From Solirubrobacter sp963837485 (lineage in GTDB: Bacteria > Actinomycetota > Thermoleophilia > Solirubrobacterales > Solirubrobacteraceae), in assembly GCA_963837485.1 (NCBI GenBank), contig CAWINP010000006.1:62001-126000 (forward strand): a stretch of 64,000 nucleotides of DNA, given 5' to 3'. Below the pieces are notes generated by a model. The model was not told where the DNA came from, did not search any database, and saw nothing but the letters and a program-made list of their open reading frames with translations. Below are positions 1 to 7,510 of this stretch, piece by piece. Each line of letters starts with the position of its first letter. Positions within the stretch are counted from its first letter, which is position 1. The position numbers were made by a program, and so were the translations under genes.

Positions 1-698
1 GGGCCAACGCGCACACGCAGGTGCCGTCGAACTCGCTCGCCGCGATCTTCGAGGCGCGGCCGATCGACACCCGCATGCTGCTGGTCGCCGAGAGCAGCCT
101 CGTGCTCGGCGCGATCGAGCTGTTCCTGGGCGGGGCGGTCAACGGCGGCGTGAAGGATCGCCGGCTGACCGACATCGACCACGCGCTCGGCAAGCACTTC
201 TTCGAGCGGCTGCTCGCGCAGCTGACGATGATCTGGACCGACGTCGCGGGCCTGGAGCTCGGGCTCGACACCGTCGACCAGCACCTGGAGACCGCGCAGA
301 TGGTCCCCGTGTCCGAGCCGACGCTGTCGCTGATGATGGAGGCTCGCCTGCAGGGCACGTCGGCGACGCTGGCGTTGCTGATCCCATGGTCGGCGATCGC
401 GCCGGTGGCCGACTCCTTCGGCGCCCGCGACGAGACCAGGGGCAAGCAGAACGACGAGGACCGCAGCTCGGTCCGCCGCGCGGTCGGCAACGTCGAGATG
501 ACGGTGCGCGCCGAGGTCGCCGCCGTCGAGATGCCGATCGAGGCCGTGCTCGCCTTGCGCGAGGGCGATGTTCTGCGCCTCAACGCGCCGGCCGCCGGCG
601 GCATCACGCTCTACGCCGACAAGGTTCCCGTCAAGCGCGCCAAGCCCGGGCGCAGCGGCAGCCGCCGCGCGGTCCAGGTGACCGGAGGCATGCGATGA
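1..698 (+). CDS. fliM: Flagellar motor switch protein FliM (5' truncated by window edge)
   Basis: The reading frame is open from base 3 with no start inside the window, so this is the C-terminal two thirds of FliM. FliM sits in the cytoplasmic C-ring of the flagellum and binds phosphorylated CheY to set rotation direction. Visible are the CheC-like middle domain (SLAAIFEARPID, then a degenerate GG motif in FLGGAVNGGV) and a C-terminal SpoA/FliN-like domain starting near RRAVGNVEMTVRAEV. Its TGA overlaps the next gene's ATG as ATGA (695-698), which implies translational coupling with the FliN/FliY gene. The N-terminal CheY-binding peptide is outside the window. Confidence 0.9.
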   Translation, partial: ANAHTQVPSNSLAAIFEARPIDTRMLLVAESSLVLGAIELFLGGAVNGGVKDRRLTDIDHALGKHFFERLLAQLTMIWTDVAGLELGLDTVDQHLETAQMVPVSEPTLSLMMEARLQGTSATLALLIPWSAIAPVADSFGARDETRGKQNDEDRSSVRRAVGNVEMTVRAEVAAVEMPIEAVLALREGDVLRLNAPAAGGITLYADKVPVKRAKPGRSGSRRAVQVTGGMR

Positions 699-1612
699 CC
701 GCATCCGAAGCCCTCGAGCGCCTCGGCGCCTCCAGCGCCGAGGCCTGCATCGGCGTGCTGGACATGTTCGCGCCCGGCAAGGTCACGGTCGGCGAACCGA
801 TCGTGGCGCCGGACTCCAAGACGGCGTTCAACGGCCTGCGCGTCCCCGCGGTGGCGATGTCGGTGTCCTACATCGACGGCGTCACCGGCGGCAACGTCTT
901 CGTCGTCACGCTGGACGGCGCCAAGAAGCTCGCCGCCGCGATGATGGGCATGGAGGACCCGGAGGACCCCGAGGCTCCCGAGCTCTCCGAGCTTGAGGAG
1001 TCGGCGGTCTCCGAGGCCATGAACCAGATGATGGCCATGGCGGCCGGCGCCGCATCGTCGGTGCTCACCACCGAAGTCGAGATCGGAACGCCGGAGACCC
1101 GGATGTTCAGCTCGGCCGACGAATTCGCCGACGCCTACCCCAGCACCCCGCACGCGGTGCACACCTCGTTCTCGATCTGCGGCGAGCCGGCGCGGCTCGT
1201 CCAGCTTGTTCCCAACGCCTTCGTGGTCCGGATGTCGAGCGCGCTCGACGACATGGGCTCCGAGGTCGTCGGGGCAGACACGTCCGCTCCAGTGAGCGGC
1301 ACCACCCCCACGCGGTCAGCGGCGGCAACGCCGTCGCTCGCGGGGATCCCCGTACGGGTCTGGGCAGAGCTCGGGCGCGCGCGGATGCCTTCGGCCCAGG
1401 TGGTCGGCCTCCCCGCTGGGGCGGTCGTCGAGCTGGATCGCCAGGCGGAAGAGCCGATTGACCTGTTCGTCAACGGCTCTCGGTTTGCCACCGGTCGCCT
1501 GGTGGTGGTTGATGGAACCGACTGGGCCGTGCGTATCGATCACGTGCTCGACAAAACCAATGCCCATATGGAATCCGGAATGGAGGTGGCCCGATGGCCC
1601 GAATCCTGGTAG
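695..1612 (+). CDS. fliY: Flagellar motor switch protein FliN/FliY with CheC-like domain
   Basis: A 305-residue protein. The start is fixed by the ATGA overlap with fliM. Residues 1-190 form a CheC/FliY-like region (ELEESAVSEAMNQMMAMAAGAASS resembles the E-x2-N CheC phosphatase signature). A Ser/Thr/Ala-rich linker follows, and the last 80 residues are a FliN/SpoA domain (IPVRVWAELGRARMP, VVELDRQAEEPIDLFVNG). This two-domain plan matches Gram-positive FliY, which forms the C-ring base and can dephosphorylate CheY-P. Whether phosphatase activity is kept cannot be told from one candidate motif. The 3' end overlaps cheY by 19 bp. Confidence 0.85.
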   Translation: MTASEALERLGASSAEACIGVLDMFAPGKVTVGEPIVAPDSKTAFNGLRVPAVAMSVSYIDGVTGGNVFVVTLDGAKKLAAAMMGMEDPEDPEAPELSELEESAVSEAMNQMMAMAAGAASSVLTTEVEIGTPETRMFSSADEFADAYPSTPHAVHTSFSICGEPARLVQLVPNAFVVRMSSALDDMGSEVVGADTSAPVSGTTPTRSAAATPSLAGIPVRVWAELGRARMPSAQVVGLPAGAVVELDRQAEEPIDLFVNGSRFATGRLVVVDGTDWAVRIDHVLDKTNAHMESGMEVARWPESW

Positions 1613-1953
1613 TCGACGATGCCGCATTCATGCGGAAGATGGTCAGCGACACGCTGACCAAGGGCGGCCATGAGGTGGTCGGCGAAGCCGGCAATGGTCA
1701 CGAGGCGATCGCTCGCTTCCAGGAGCTCAAGCCCGAGCTCACGACACTGGACATCACGATGCCCGAGAAGGACGGCCTGTCCGCCCTCAAGGAGATCGTG
1801 CAGCTGGACCCGAACGCGCGTGTGGTCATGTGCTCGGCACTCGGCCAGGAGTCGAAGGTGCTCGAGTCGATCAAGGCCGGCGCCAAGGACTTCGTCGTGA
1901 AGCCGTTCCAGTCGGATCGCGTCCTGGAGGCCGTCTCCAAGGCGCTCGCCTAA
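1594..1953 (+). CDS. cheY: Chemotaxis response regulator CheY
   Basis: A stand-alone receiver domain of 119 residues. The expected residues are present: acidic pair D8/D9, phosphoacceptor D53 in TLDITMP, S81 and K103 (FVVKPF). There is no output domain, and it follows fliM/fliY directly, so it is most likely the diffusible signal that binds the flagellar switch. It starts inside the fliY 3' end (19-bp overlap), with AGGTGGCC just upstream acting as ribosome binding site. Confidence 0.9.
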   Translation: MARILVVDDAAFMRKMVSDTLTKGGHEVVGEAGNGHEAIARFQELKPELTTLDITMPEKDGLSALKEIVQLDPNARVVMCSALGQESKVLESIKAGAKDFVVKPFQSDRVLEAVSKALA

Positions 1954-1978
1954 CTCGGCTCACGCCCAAATGTCTTCA

Positions 1979-2002
1979 GCGGGCGGCCTCACAGCCGCCC
2001 GC
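1979..2002. terminator. Hairpin between convergent cheY and globin genes
   Basis: A perfect 9-bp stem (GCGGGCGGC / GCCGCCCGC) with a 6-nt loop lies in the 54-bp gap between two convergent genes. The downstream tract on either strand is only weakly T-rich, so it may be a bidirectional, partly Rho-assisted terminator. Function is inferred from position and fold. Confidence 0.5.
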
Positions 2003-2007
2003 CGTCG

Positions 2008-2364
2008 TTAAGCAGCGACGATCTGCTCGCGCAGGGGGACGAGCTTGCCGCCGATCGCCTCGATGACGGGGCTTGGCACGCTCAGGCCCTCGAGCGTGGC
2101 GACGAGGTGCACGACGACGCGGTCGAACGCGCCGGGGGTGACGCCGGCGTGCGCGTGGGCGGCGCGCATGTCGCGGCCGGAGTAGAGCTGCGGGCCGCCG
2201 AGCGCGGCGGCCAGGAACGCGCGCATGTGCGACTTCTGCTTGCGCATGTCGGTGTGCTCGAAGTACGGAGCCAGCTCGGAGTCGCCGAGCACGCGCAGGT
2301 AGAACTGGTCAACAGCGGCGGCGACTGCGTCTCCGCCGCCGATCTCGTCATACACGGAAGCCAT
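2008..2364 (-). CDS. Truncated hemoglobin (group I, trHbN-like)
   Basis: 118 residues, the usual size of a 2-over-2 truncated globin. Seen: an N-terminal SVYDEIGG segment, FY at the B9/B10 position, the EF-region GGPQLYSGRDM, and the likely proximal haem histidine in AAHAHAGV followed by a long H-helix. Group I members bind O2 and often detoxify nitric oxide with a reductase partner; none is adjacent here. It is monocistronic and convergent with cheY. Confidence 0.85.
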   Translation of the reverse strand: MASVYDEIGGGDAVAAAVDQFYLRVLGDSELAPYFEHTDMRKQKSHMRAFLAAALGGPQLYSGRDMRAAHAHAGVTPGAFDRVVVHLVATLEGLSVPSPVIEAIGGKLVPLREQIVAA

Positions 2365-2436
2365 GCGACCAGCCTCCCAGGGCGGAGGCGGCGCGTCAGT
2401 TCGGTTGTCCGCCGTGCACGTGGCGGACTACCGCCA

Positions 2437-2607
2437 TCAGGGGACGATCTTGTGCAGGAAGCAGACGCCGGCCGGGACCGGCTTGCCGTTGGCGTCGAGC
2501 CGCGGTGTCGTGCTGCCCGGGCTCTCGGCGAGCGCAGCGCCCACCGACAGGCCGAGGGCGCAGAGGGCCGCGACGAGCGTCGCGCCGATCATGCCGAGCT
2601 TTGACAT
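2437..2607 (-). CDS. Small putative secreted protein with signal peptide
   Basis: 56 codons from the ATG at 2607. The product has a short basic start, a hydrophobic core (MIGATLVAALCALGLSVGAALA) ending in a probable AxA signal-peptidase site, then about 30 polar residues with one cysteine. No family is recognised. Upstream in-frame codons allow a longer form, but the hydrophobic signal placed at the N-terminus favours this start. It is preceded by the structured leader at 2648-2750, which is the main reason to think it is real. Codon evidence is limited by its length. Confidence 0.45.
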   Translation of the reverse strand: MSKLGMIGATLVAALCALGLSVGAALAESPGSTTPRLDANGKPVPAGVCFLHKIVP

Positions 2608-2647
2608 CACCGGAGAGATCGGCAGCGGGGCGTCGCGTCCGCATGCT

Positions 2648-2750
2648 CCTGGACGCATGTCCGATTCTGCGGTACGCGTCCAGGCCGCATCATCCGTCCC
2701 GGTCAGTCAGGAACGGTCAACCCCGCGCCGCGTTGCCGCGCGGAGCGGGG
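2648..2750 (-). ncRNA. Structured leader RNA, copy A
   Basis: Read on the minus strand, three helices fall in order before the small secreted gene. P1 (2750-2721) has a C-rich/G-rich base and a CGCG-GCAA-CGCG cap, a GNRA tetraloop. P2 (2716-2694) pairs CCGUUCC with GGGACGG around a loop carrying UGACUGAC. P3 (2684-2648) has a perfect 9-bp CCTGGACGC/GCGTCCAGG base. P1 and P2 recur at 7302-7360 before an HD-GYP gene with changed stem sequences and the same loop. No known riboswitch class was recognised. It could also be a protein-binding leader or a promoter-proximal repeat. Confidence 0.45.
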
Positions 2751-2818
2751 CGAGAGAGGGGGGCATAACGGCAGCTTCGGGCCGCGGCCCGATCGGACAC
2801 CTGTTTAGGCTCCCGCAG

Positions 2819-3436
2819 GTGCTCCAGCTCTACCGCGCCCCCTTCTCCACCAACGTCGAACGCGTCGCGCTCGCGCTGGCCCACAAGGGCCTCGCGGCCG
2901 AGTCGATCGTGATCGACTACGCCGACCGCTCGCCGGTGTTCGCGGTCTCCGGCCAGGGGCTGGTGCCCGTGCTGGTCGACGACGGCCGCGTGATCGCCGA
3001 CTCGGCGGTCATCCTGCGCTACCTGGAGGACCGCTGGCCCGACCCTCCGCTGTTCCCGCGCGAGCCGTCCGCGAGAGCCGAGATGGACGTCTTCATCGAG
3101 TGGTTCAACGAGGTCTGGAAGGTGCCGCCGAACGCGATCGAGGCCGAGCTGGCGAACCCGCTGCCCGAGCCCGCCCGCGTCGTCGAGCTGGGCGCGCGCA
3201 TGCGGCGCTGGCTGGATCTCTTCGAGGAGCTGCTCGACGGCCGCGACCATCTGCTCTCGCAGGAGTTCTCCGCCGCCGACTGCATCGCCTTCCCGTTCCT
3301 GAAGTTCGCGGCGATCCGCGACCCGCGCGACGACGAGCCGTTTCACCTCATCCTTGAGCAGCACCAGCCGCTGGGCGACCGCCACCCGCGCCTCGCGCGC
3401 TGGATCGAGCGGGTCGACGCCCGTCCCAGGGCGTAG
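2819..3436 (+). CDS. Glutathione S-transferase family protein
   Basis: 205 residues from a GTG start. The N-terminal 80 residues are a thioredoxin-fold GST domain (QLYRAPFSTNVERVALALAHKG, the cis-Pro segment GLVPVLVDD, and ADSAVILRYLEDRWP, which carries the conserved E/S pair). An all-helical C-terminal domain follows (LSQEFSAADCIAFPFLKF). Many actinobacteria lack glutathione, so the thiol substrate is uncertain. The frame is open for 450 bp upstream, but the upstream part shows no GST homology, so the GTG next to the first strand was chosen. The catalytic N-terminal residue could be S11 or T12. Confidence 0.8.
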   Translation: MLQLYRAPFSTNVERVALALAHKGLAAESIVIDYADRSPVFAVSGQGLVPVLVDDGRVIADSAVILRYLEDRWPDPPLFPREPSARAEMDVFIEWFNEVWKVPPNAIEAELANPLPEPARVVELGARMRRWLDLFEELLDGRDHLLSQEFSAADCIAFPFLKFAAIRDPRDDEPFHLILEQHQPLGDRHPRLARWIERVDARPRA

Positions 3437-3448
3437 GGTGTGCGGCGC

Positions 3449-5233
3449 ATGCAGCGCGGAGCACGGGGTTGGGCGCGCGCCGCGATCGACACCGCCGACC
3501 GGCTGCTCGAGCGCCGCGAACCGGACGTCGCCCGGCGCCTGGAGCCGCGCGAGCGGCGCGTGGAGCTGGTGGCTGCGCTGCTGTTCGTGGCGGTCGCCGC
3601 GCTGCTGGCCGCCGTCTCCGACGATCCCTGGCCCAGCGCCTGGACGATCGCCGGGCTGATCGCGACCTACGCGGTCCTGACCGAGATCCGGCTCCAGCTC
3701 GGGCCGGGCCTCGTCGGCCCGACGCAGCTCGTGTTCGTGCCGATGCTGTTCCTGGCGCCGCCGCTGGCCGTGCCGCTGCTGGTCGCCGGCGGCGAGCTGC
3801 TGGGCGAGGTGCGTGCGATCGCGCTGCGGCGCTCGCACCCCGAGCGCGCGCTCGTGGCGCTGTCGGACGGCTGGTACTCGGTCGGCCCCGCGCTCGTGGT
3901 CTCCGCGCTCGCGCCGTCGCAGGCCTGGTACGTGTTCGTGCTCGCGCTCGTCGCCCAGTTCGTGACCGACTTCGCCGTCACGGCGGCGCGCGAGGGCGCC
4001 GGCACCGGCCTCTCCCCCGCGCGCCTGGCGCCGGTGATGGGCCTGATCTACACCGTCGACGCGCTGCTGACCCCGGTCGGGGTCCTCGTCGTGCTCGCCT
4101 CCGGCACGCATCCGGCGGCGTTCCTGCTCGTGCTCGGTCCCGCGGGACTGCTCGCCGCGCTCGGGCACGAGCGGCGCAACCGGATCGAGCGCGAGCTCGA
4201 GCTCGGCCGCGCGTACCGGCACTCGTACGCGAGCATCGGCGAGGCGGTCGCCTCGCGCCTGGATCGCGGCGAGCTCGAGCGCGTGCTGCTGACCGCCGCC
4301 ACAGGCGCGCTACAGGCCGACCGGGCACGGCTGCTCGAGGCCGGCGAGCCGGTCGCGCACGGCGAGCTCGCCGTCCCCCTCCCCGGCCACGATCGCCGGC
4401 TCGGGGTCATGCGCGACGGCCGGCGCTTTGACACCGACGAGCGCGAGCTGCTCGAGCAGCTCGCCACGCAGGCCGCCGCCTCGCTCGAGAACCTTGCGCT
4501 GCACGAGGCGCAGCGCGCGATTGCCCACACCCTGCAGGCGTCGCTGCTGCCGCCGGTCCTGCCGGAGATCGAGCGCCTGGAGACCGCCGCGCTGTACCGC
4601 GCGGCCGGCGAGGGCAACGAGGTCGGCGGCGACTTCTACGACGTCTTCTCGACCGCCGCCGACCAGTGGTTCGCGGTCATCGGCGACGTCTGCGGCAAGG
4701 GCGCCGAGGCGGCCGCGGTCACCGCGCTGGCGCGCTACACCCTGCGCGCCGCCGTCGTCCAGCACCGCTCGCCGGCGCGCATGCTGCGCTGGCTCAACGA
4801 CGCGATGTTGCGGCAGGAGACCGGACCCACGCGCTTCGCGACGATCGCGTGCGTGCGCTTCGACGTCGACAAGGACGGCACGACGGCCACGGTCGCCTGC
4901 GGCGGGCATCCCAGCCCGCGCGTGCTGCGCTCGACCGGCCTCGTCGAGTCGATCGGCGCGCCCGGGACGCTGCTCGGCGTCCTGCGCCAGGTCGTGCTGG
5001 AGGACCGCTCGACGCGCCTGACCGGCGGCGACGCGCTCGTGCTCTACACCGACGGGCTGACCGAGGCGGGCACGCCGCGGCGGATCTGGACCCCGGAGCA
5101 GCTCGACGCCGCGGTCGCGTCCGCGCGGCGGGCGACGGCGCAAGGCATCGTCGACCACCTGGCGCGCGAGGCGCTCGGCGACGAGCCGCCGCGCGACGAC
5201 CTCGCCCTGCTCGCCGTGAAAGTGGTCGGCTAG
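3449..5233 (+). CDS. Membrane-anchored PP2C/SpoIIE-type phosphatase with GAF-like domain
   Basis: About 594 residues. Residues 40-240 contain 6-7 hydrophobic segments. These are followed by a GAF-like region (GELERVLLTAATGALQADRARLL) and, from about residue 360, a SpoIIE/PP2C phosphatase domain with metal-binding motifs GNEVGGDFYDVF, IGDVCGKG and LVLYTDGLTEA, ending in DDLALLAVKV. Such proteins dephosphorylate anti-sigma-factor antagonists in partner-switching pathways; no antagonist or kinase gene is adjacent. ATG at 3449 has an AGGG 8-10 nt upstream; a GTG at 3440 is the alternative. The MASE-like membrane part resembles those of the two HD-GYP proteins nearby. Confidence 0.85.
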   Translation: MQRGARGWARAAIDTADRLLERREPDVARRLEPRERRVELVAALLFVAVAALLAAVSDDPWPSAWTIAGLIATYAVLTEIRLQLGPGLVGPTQLVFVPMLFLAPPLAVPLLVAGGELLGEVRAIALRRSHPERALVALSDGWYSVGPALVVSALAPSQAWYVFVLALVAQFVTDFAVTAAREGAGTGLSPARLAPVMGLIYTVDALLTPVGVLVVLASGTHPAAFLLVLGPAGLLAALGHERRNRIERELELGRAYRHSYASIGEAVASRLDRGELERVLLTAATGALQADRARLLEAGEPVAHGELAVPLPGHDRRLGVMRDGRRFDTDERELLEQLATQAAASLENLALHEAQRAIAHTLQASLLPPVLPEIERLETAALYRAAGEGNEVGGDFYDVFSTAADQWFAVIGDVCGKGAEAAAVTALARYTLRAAVVQHRSPARMLRWLNDAMLRQETGPTRFATIACVRFDVDKDGTTATVACGGHPSPRVLRSTGLVESIGAPGTLLGVLRQVVLEDRSTRLTGGDALVLYTDGLTEAGTPRRIWTPEQLDAAVASARRATAQGIVDHLAREALGDEPPRDDLALLAVKVVG

Positions 5234-5236
5234 CGC

Positions 5237-5767
5237 TCAACCCTTGCTGTACGGGTCGACGAAGACGTCGTCGACCGACCACTCCCCGCCGTCGGCGGCG
5301 AAGCGGAACGCGGCCGAGCCGGCGCCGAGCAGGTTCACGCCGATCAGCAGCGGCAGCGACGGCGCCCACTCGCCGCCCGCGAGCACGCGGCCGATCGGCA
5401 GCTCGGTGCCGCCGGCCACGACCGAGACGCGCAGGACCGACAGCGGGTTGCCGGTGTTGCGGGCGAAGAAGCGGACGGTCGGGTGCCCGATCCCGATGCA
5501 CAGCGGCTTCGTGGTGGCTGAGCCGCCGGCCGGCAGCGAGAGCGAGCTCGCGCCGTCCAGGTACGGCTCGTTGCCGTCCACGACGGCGGCGCCTCCCGCC
5601 GTCGTCCAGCCCTCGGGCACGGGCGTGTAGAGCGCGGGATCGGCCCACGGAAGGAACGTGCGGTCCAGCGACTGGCCGGAGCAGTCGGCCGCGCGGGCGG
5701 CGGCCGGAAGGAGCGCGAGAACAGTCAGCGCGGCGAGCGCGGCGCGGAGGAGCGGGGCCATTGACAT
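5237..5767 (-). CDS. Putative secreted protein of unknown function
   Basis: About 176 residues. There is an N-terminal signal peptide (LLRAALAALTVLALLPAAARAA) and a mature part rich in Gly, Ala and short beta-like runs. Two cysteines (DCSGQ and PLCIG) could form a disulfide. The pattern is that of a beta-sandwich exported protein, but no family is identified. A GTG at 5779 is an alternative start. It is convergent with the phosphatase gene, with 3 bp between stop codons. Confidence 0.6.
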   Translation of the reverse strand: MSMAPLLRAALAALTVLALLPAAARAADCSGQSLDRTFLPWADPALYTPVPEGWTTAGGAAVVDGNEPYLDGASSLSLPAGGSATTKPLCIGIGHPTVRFFARNTGNPLSVLRVSVVAGGTELPIGRVLAGGEWAPSLPLLIGVNLLGAGSAAFRFAADGGEWSVDDVFVDPYSKG

Positions 5768-5807
5768 GGCTTGTACCACGTCCGGGTTGTGACCAACCCC
5801 GGTTCGC

Positions 5808-7250
5808 TTACGCGGCGATCCGAGGACGCGCGTAGTCGGCCACGCGGCGCTCGAACGCGAGCTCGGACTCGAAGTCCGCGTGGTCGGAGTGCGAGAACTG
5901 CACGCGGCGCTCGAGGATCATGCGCTCGAACGTCTCGACCACCGCCGGATCCAGCTGCATGCCGGCCACGCGGCGCAGCTCGGCGAGCGCGGCCTCCGAG
6001 CTGACCGGGCGCCGGTAGGAGTCGCGCGAGGTCATCACGTCGTAGGTGTCTGCCGCCGCGATGATCCGCGAGCCGAGCGGGATCGCGTCGCCGGCGATGC
6101 CGGCGGGATAGCCGCCGCCGGAGAAGCGCTCGTGGTGGTGCATCACGATCTCGGCCACCGGCCCGTAGCCCTCGATCCGCTCCACGAGGCGCGCCCCGTG
6201 CTCCGGGTGCAGCTTGATCAGCTCCCACTCCTCGTCGGTGAGCTTGCGGTCGGCGAACAGGATCGAGTCGGGCAGGATGAACTTGCCGATGTCGTGCAGC
6301 AGCGCGGCCGTGTGGATCAGCTCCTGCTCGCGCTCGGACAGCCCGAGCATGTGCGCGACCTCGCGCGAGTAGCGCGCGACGGCTGCCGAGTGGCGGGCGG
6401 TCATCGCGTCGCGCATCGAGAGCGTCTGCAGCACGGTCGAGAGCAGCCCGACCTGCAGCGACGCGAGCTCCTTGGTGCGCCGCTGCAGTTCGATCCCGCG
6501 CTCGTAGGCCTGCACGCCCGCGCGGATCAGGTACTGGAAGACGAACAGCACGACGGCGAGCAGGCCGACCGCGCCGACGCCGATCCGGCTGTAGCTGAAC
6601 GCGACCGCCGCGGTCAGCAGCGCGGTGGCGAACTCGAACGGCAGGACGGTGACGTAGACCGACTGCCAGGAGTCGCGGAAGCGCATCCCCCGCGTGAGGT
6701 TGAGGTACAGCGACACCGAACCGAAGTTGGCGGCGTTCATCAGCATGTAGACGAGGCCGACGAGCGCGGCGAAGCCGAGCGCGTCGTCGCCCCCGGTGCC
6801 CGAGATCGCCAGGCGCATGATCCAGCCGCCTGCGAGCGGGAAGGCCACGAACGTCATCGCGTTCCACAGCGTGTCGCGCAGCGAGCAGCGCCGCGCGACG
6901 TCGTCGGCGAGCACCGAGACGGCGCCGATGAGCGCGGCGGGCGCCGGGCCCAGCAGCGCCATCGCCAGCACCAGCGCCAGGAACGAGCCGGACATGCGCA
7001 CGCGGCGCAGCTCGATCGTCATCGCCTCGCTGCCGATCGCGAGCACGAGCAGCAGCGTCACGAGGTAGACCGGCTGCCAGTCGGCGGTCCTCGACGACAG
7101 CACCGCCGCGACGAGACCGGCGCCCAGCACCGACGTCTCGGCGAGCAGGATCATGCGCGCTCGATTCAAACCAGACCGATCCTCGGCAGCTGTGGCCTGG
7201 GACTTGACCTCGGCGCGCCCATCGTCGCGTGTTTGTCCGCCGTATGACAT
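5808..7250 (-). CDS. Membrane HD-GYP domain protein (putative c-di-GMP phosphodiesterase)
   Basis: 480 residues from the ATG at 7250. The N-terminal half has about 6-7 transmembrane segments. The C-terminal half is a full HD-GYP domain: ARHSAAVARYSREVA, HTAALLHDIGK, HHHERFSGGGYP, AAADTYDVMTS. The family hydrolyses cyclic di-GMP. HD and GYP signatures are intact, so activity is plausible. It is a tandem paralogue of the next gene; the catalytic halves are almost identical and the membrane halves are diverged. The in-frame region upstream of 7250 overlaps the structured leader at 7302-7360 and is not counted as coding. Confidence 0.88.
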   Translation of the reverse strand: MSYGGQTRDDGRAEVKSQATAAEDRSGLNRARMILLAETSVLGAGLVAAVLSSRTADWQPVYLVTLLLVLAIGSEAMTIELRRVRMSGSFLALVLAMALLGPAPAALIGAVSVLADDVARRCSLRDTLWNAMTFVAFPLAGGWIMRLAISGTGGDDALGFAALVGLVYMLMNAANFGSVSLYLNLTRGMRFRDSWQSVYVTVLPFEFATALLTAAVAFSYSRIGVGAVGLLAVVLFVFQYLIRAGVQAYERGIELQRRTKELASLQVGLLSTVLQTLSMRDAMTARHSAAVARYSREVAHMLGLSEREQELIHTAALLHDIGKFILPDSILFADRKLTDEEWELIKLHPEHGARLVERIEGYGPVAEIVMHHHERFSGGGYPAGIAGDAIPLGSRIIAAADTYDVMTSRDSYRRPVSSEAALAELRRVAGMQLDPAVVETFERMILERRVQFSHSDHADFESELAFERRVADYARPRIAA

Positions 7251-7301
7251 GTTCGGGTTTGGGGCGGCTTTACCGCCACTTTGCCGGCGTCCTGCACTGT
7301 T

Positions 7302-7360
7302 CGTCTTGTCAGTCAGGACGGTCGAGCCCCCAAGAACCACGTTGCCGCGAGGTCCGGGGG
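7302..7360 (-). ncRNA. Structured leader RNA, copy B (in 260-bp intergenic region)
   Basis: The gap 7251-7510 between the HD-GYP paralogues holds this element. On the minus strand P1 (7360-7327) pairs CCCCC with GGGGG around an internal loop and a CGCG-GCAA-CGUG hairpin (a G-C in copy A becomes G-U here). P2 (7320-7302) is CGUC/GACG around a loop carrying CUGACUGAC. A small hairpin GGCGG-UAAAG-CCGCC follows before the HD-GYP start at 7250. The match to copy A is in both sequence and fold. The rest of the gap shows no gene. Confidence 0.45.
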
Positions 7361-7510
7361 ATGGAAATTCACGAAAGGAACGGGACCATGGGCTGGAAGA
7401 TCTAATTCCGAGACCCCAGTTTGCGACGAGCGCCCGACCAGGCGCTCGTTCTCGTTAACGACCACATTCGCTCACGCCTGCATCGGACGTGTGTCGAGTG
7501 GGCGCGTCCA

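Noticed and set aside
3440..3448. GTG start for the PP2C phosphatase
   Set aside because: The AGGG sits only one base away; ATG at 3449 has better spacing. The alternative changes only three residues.
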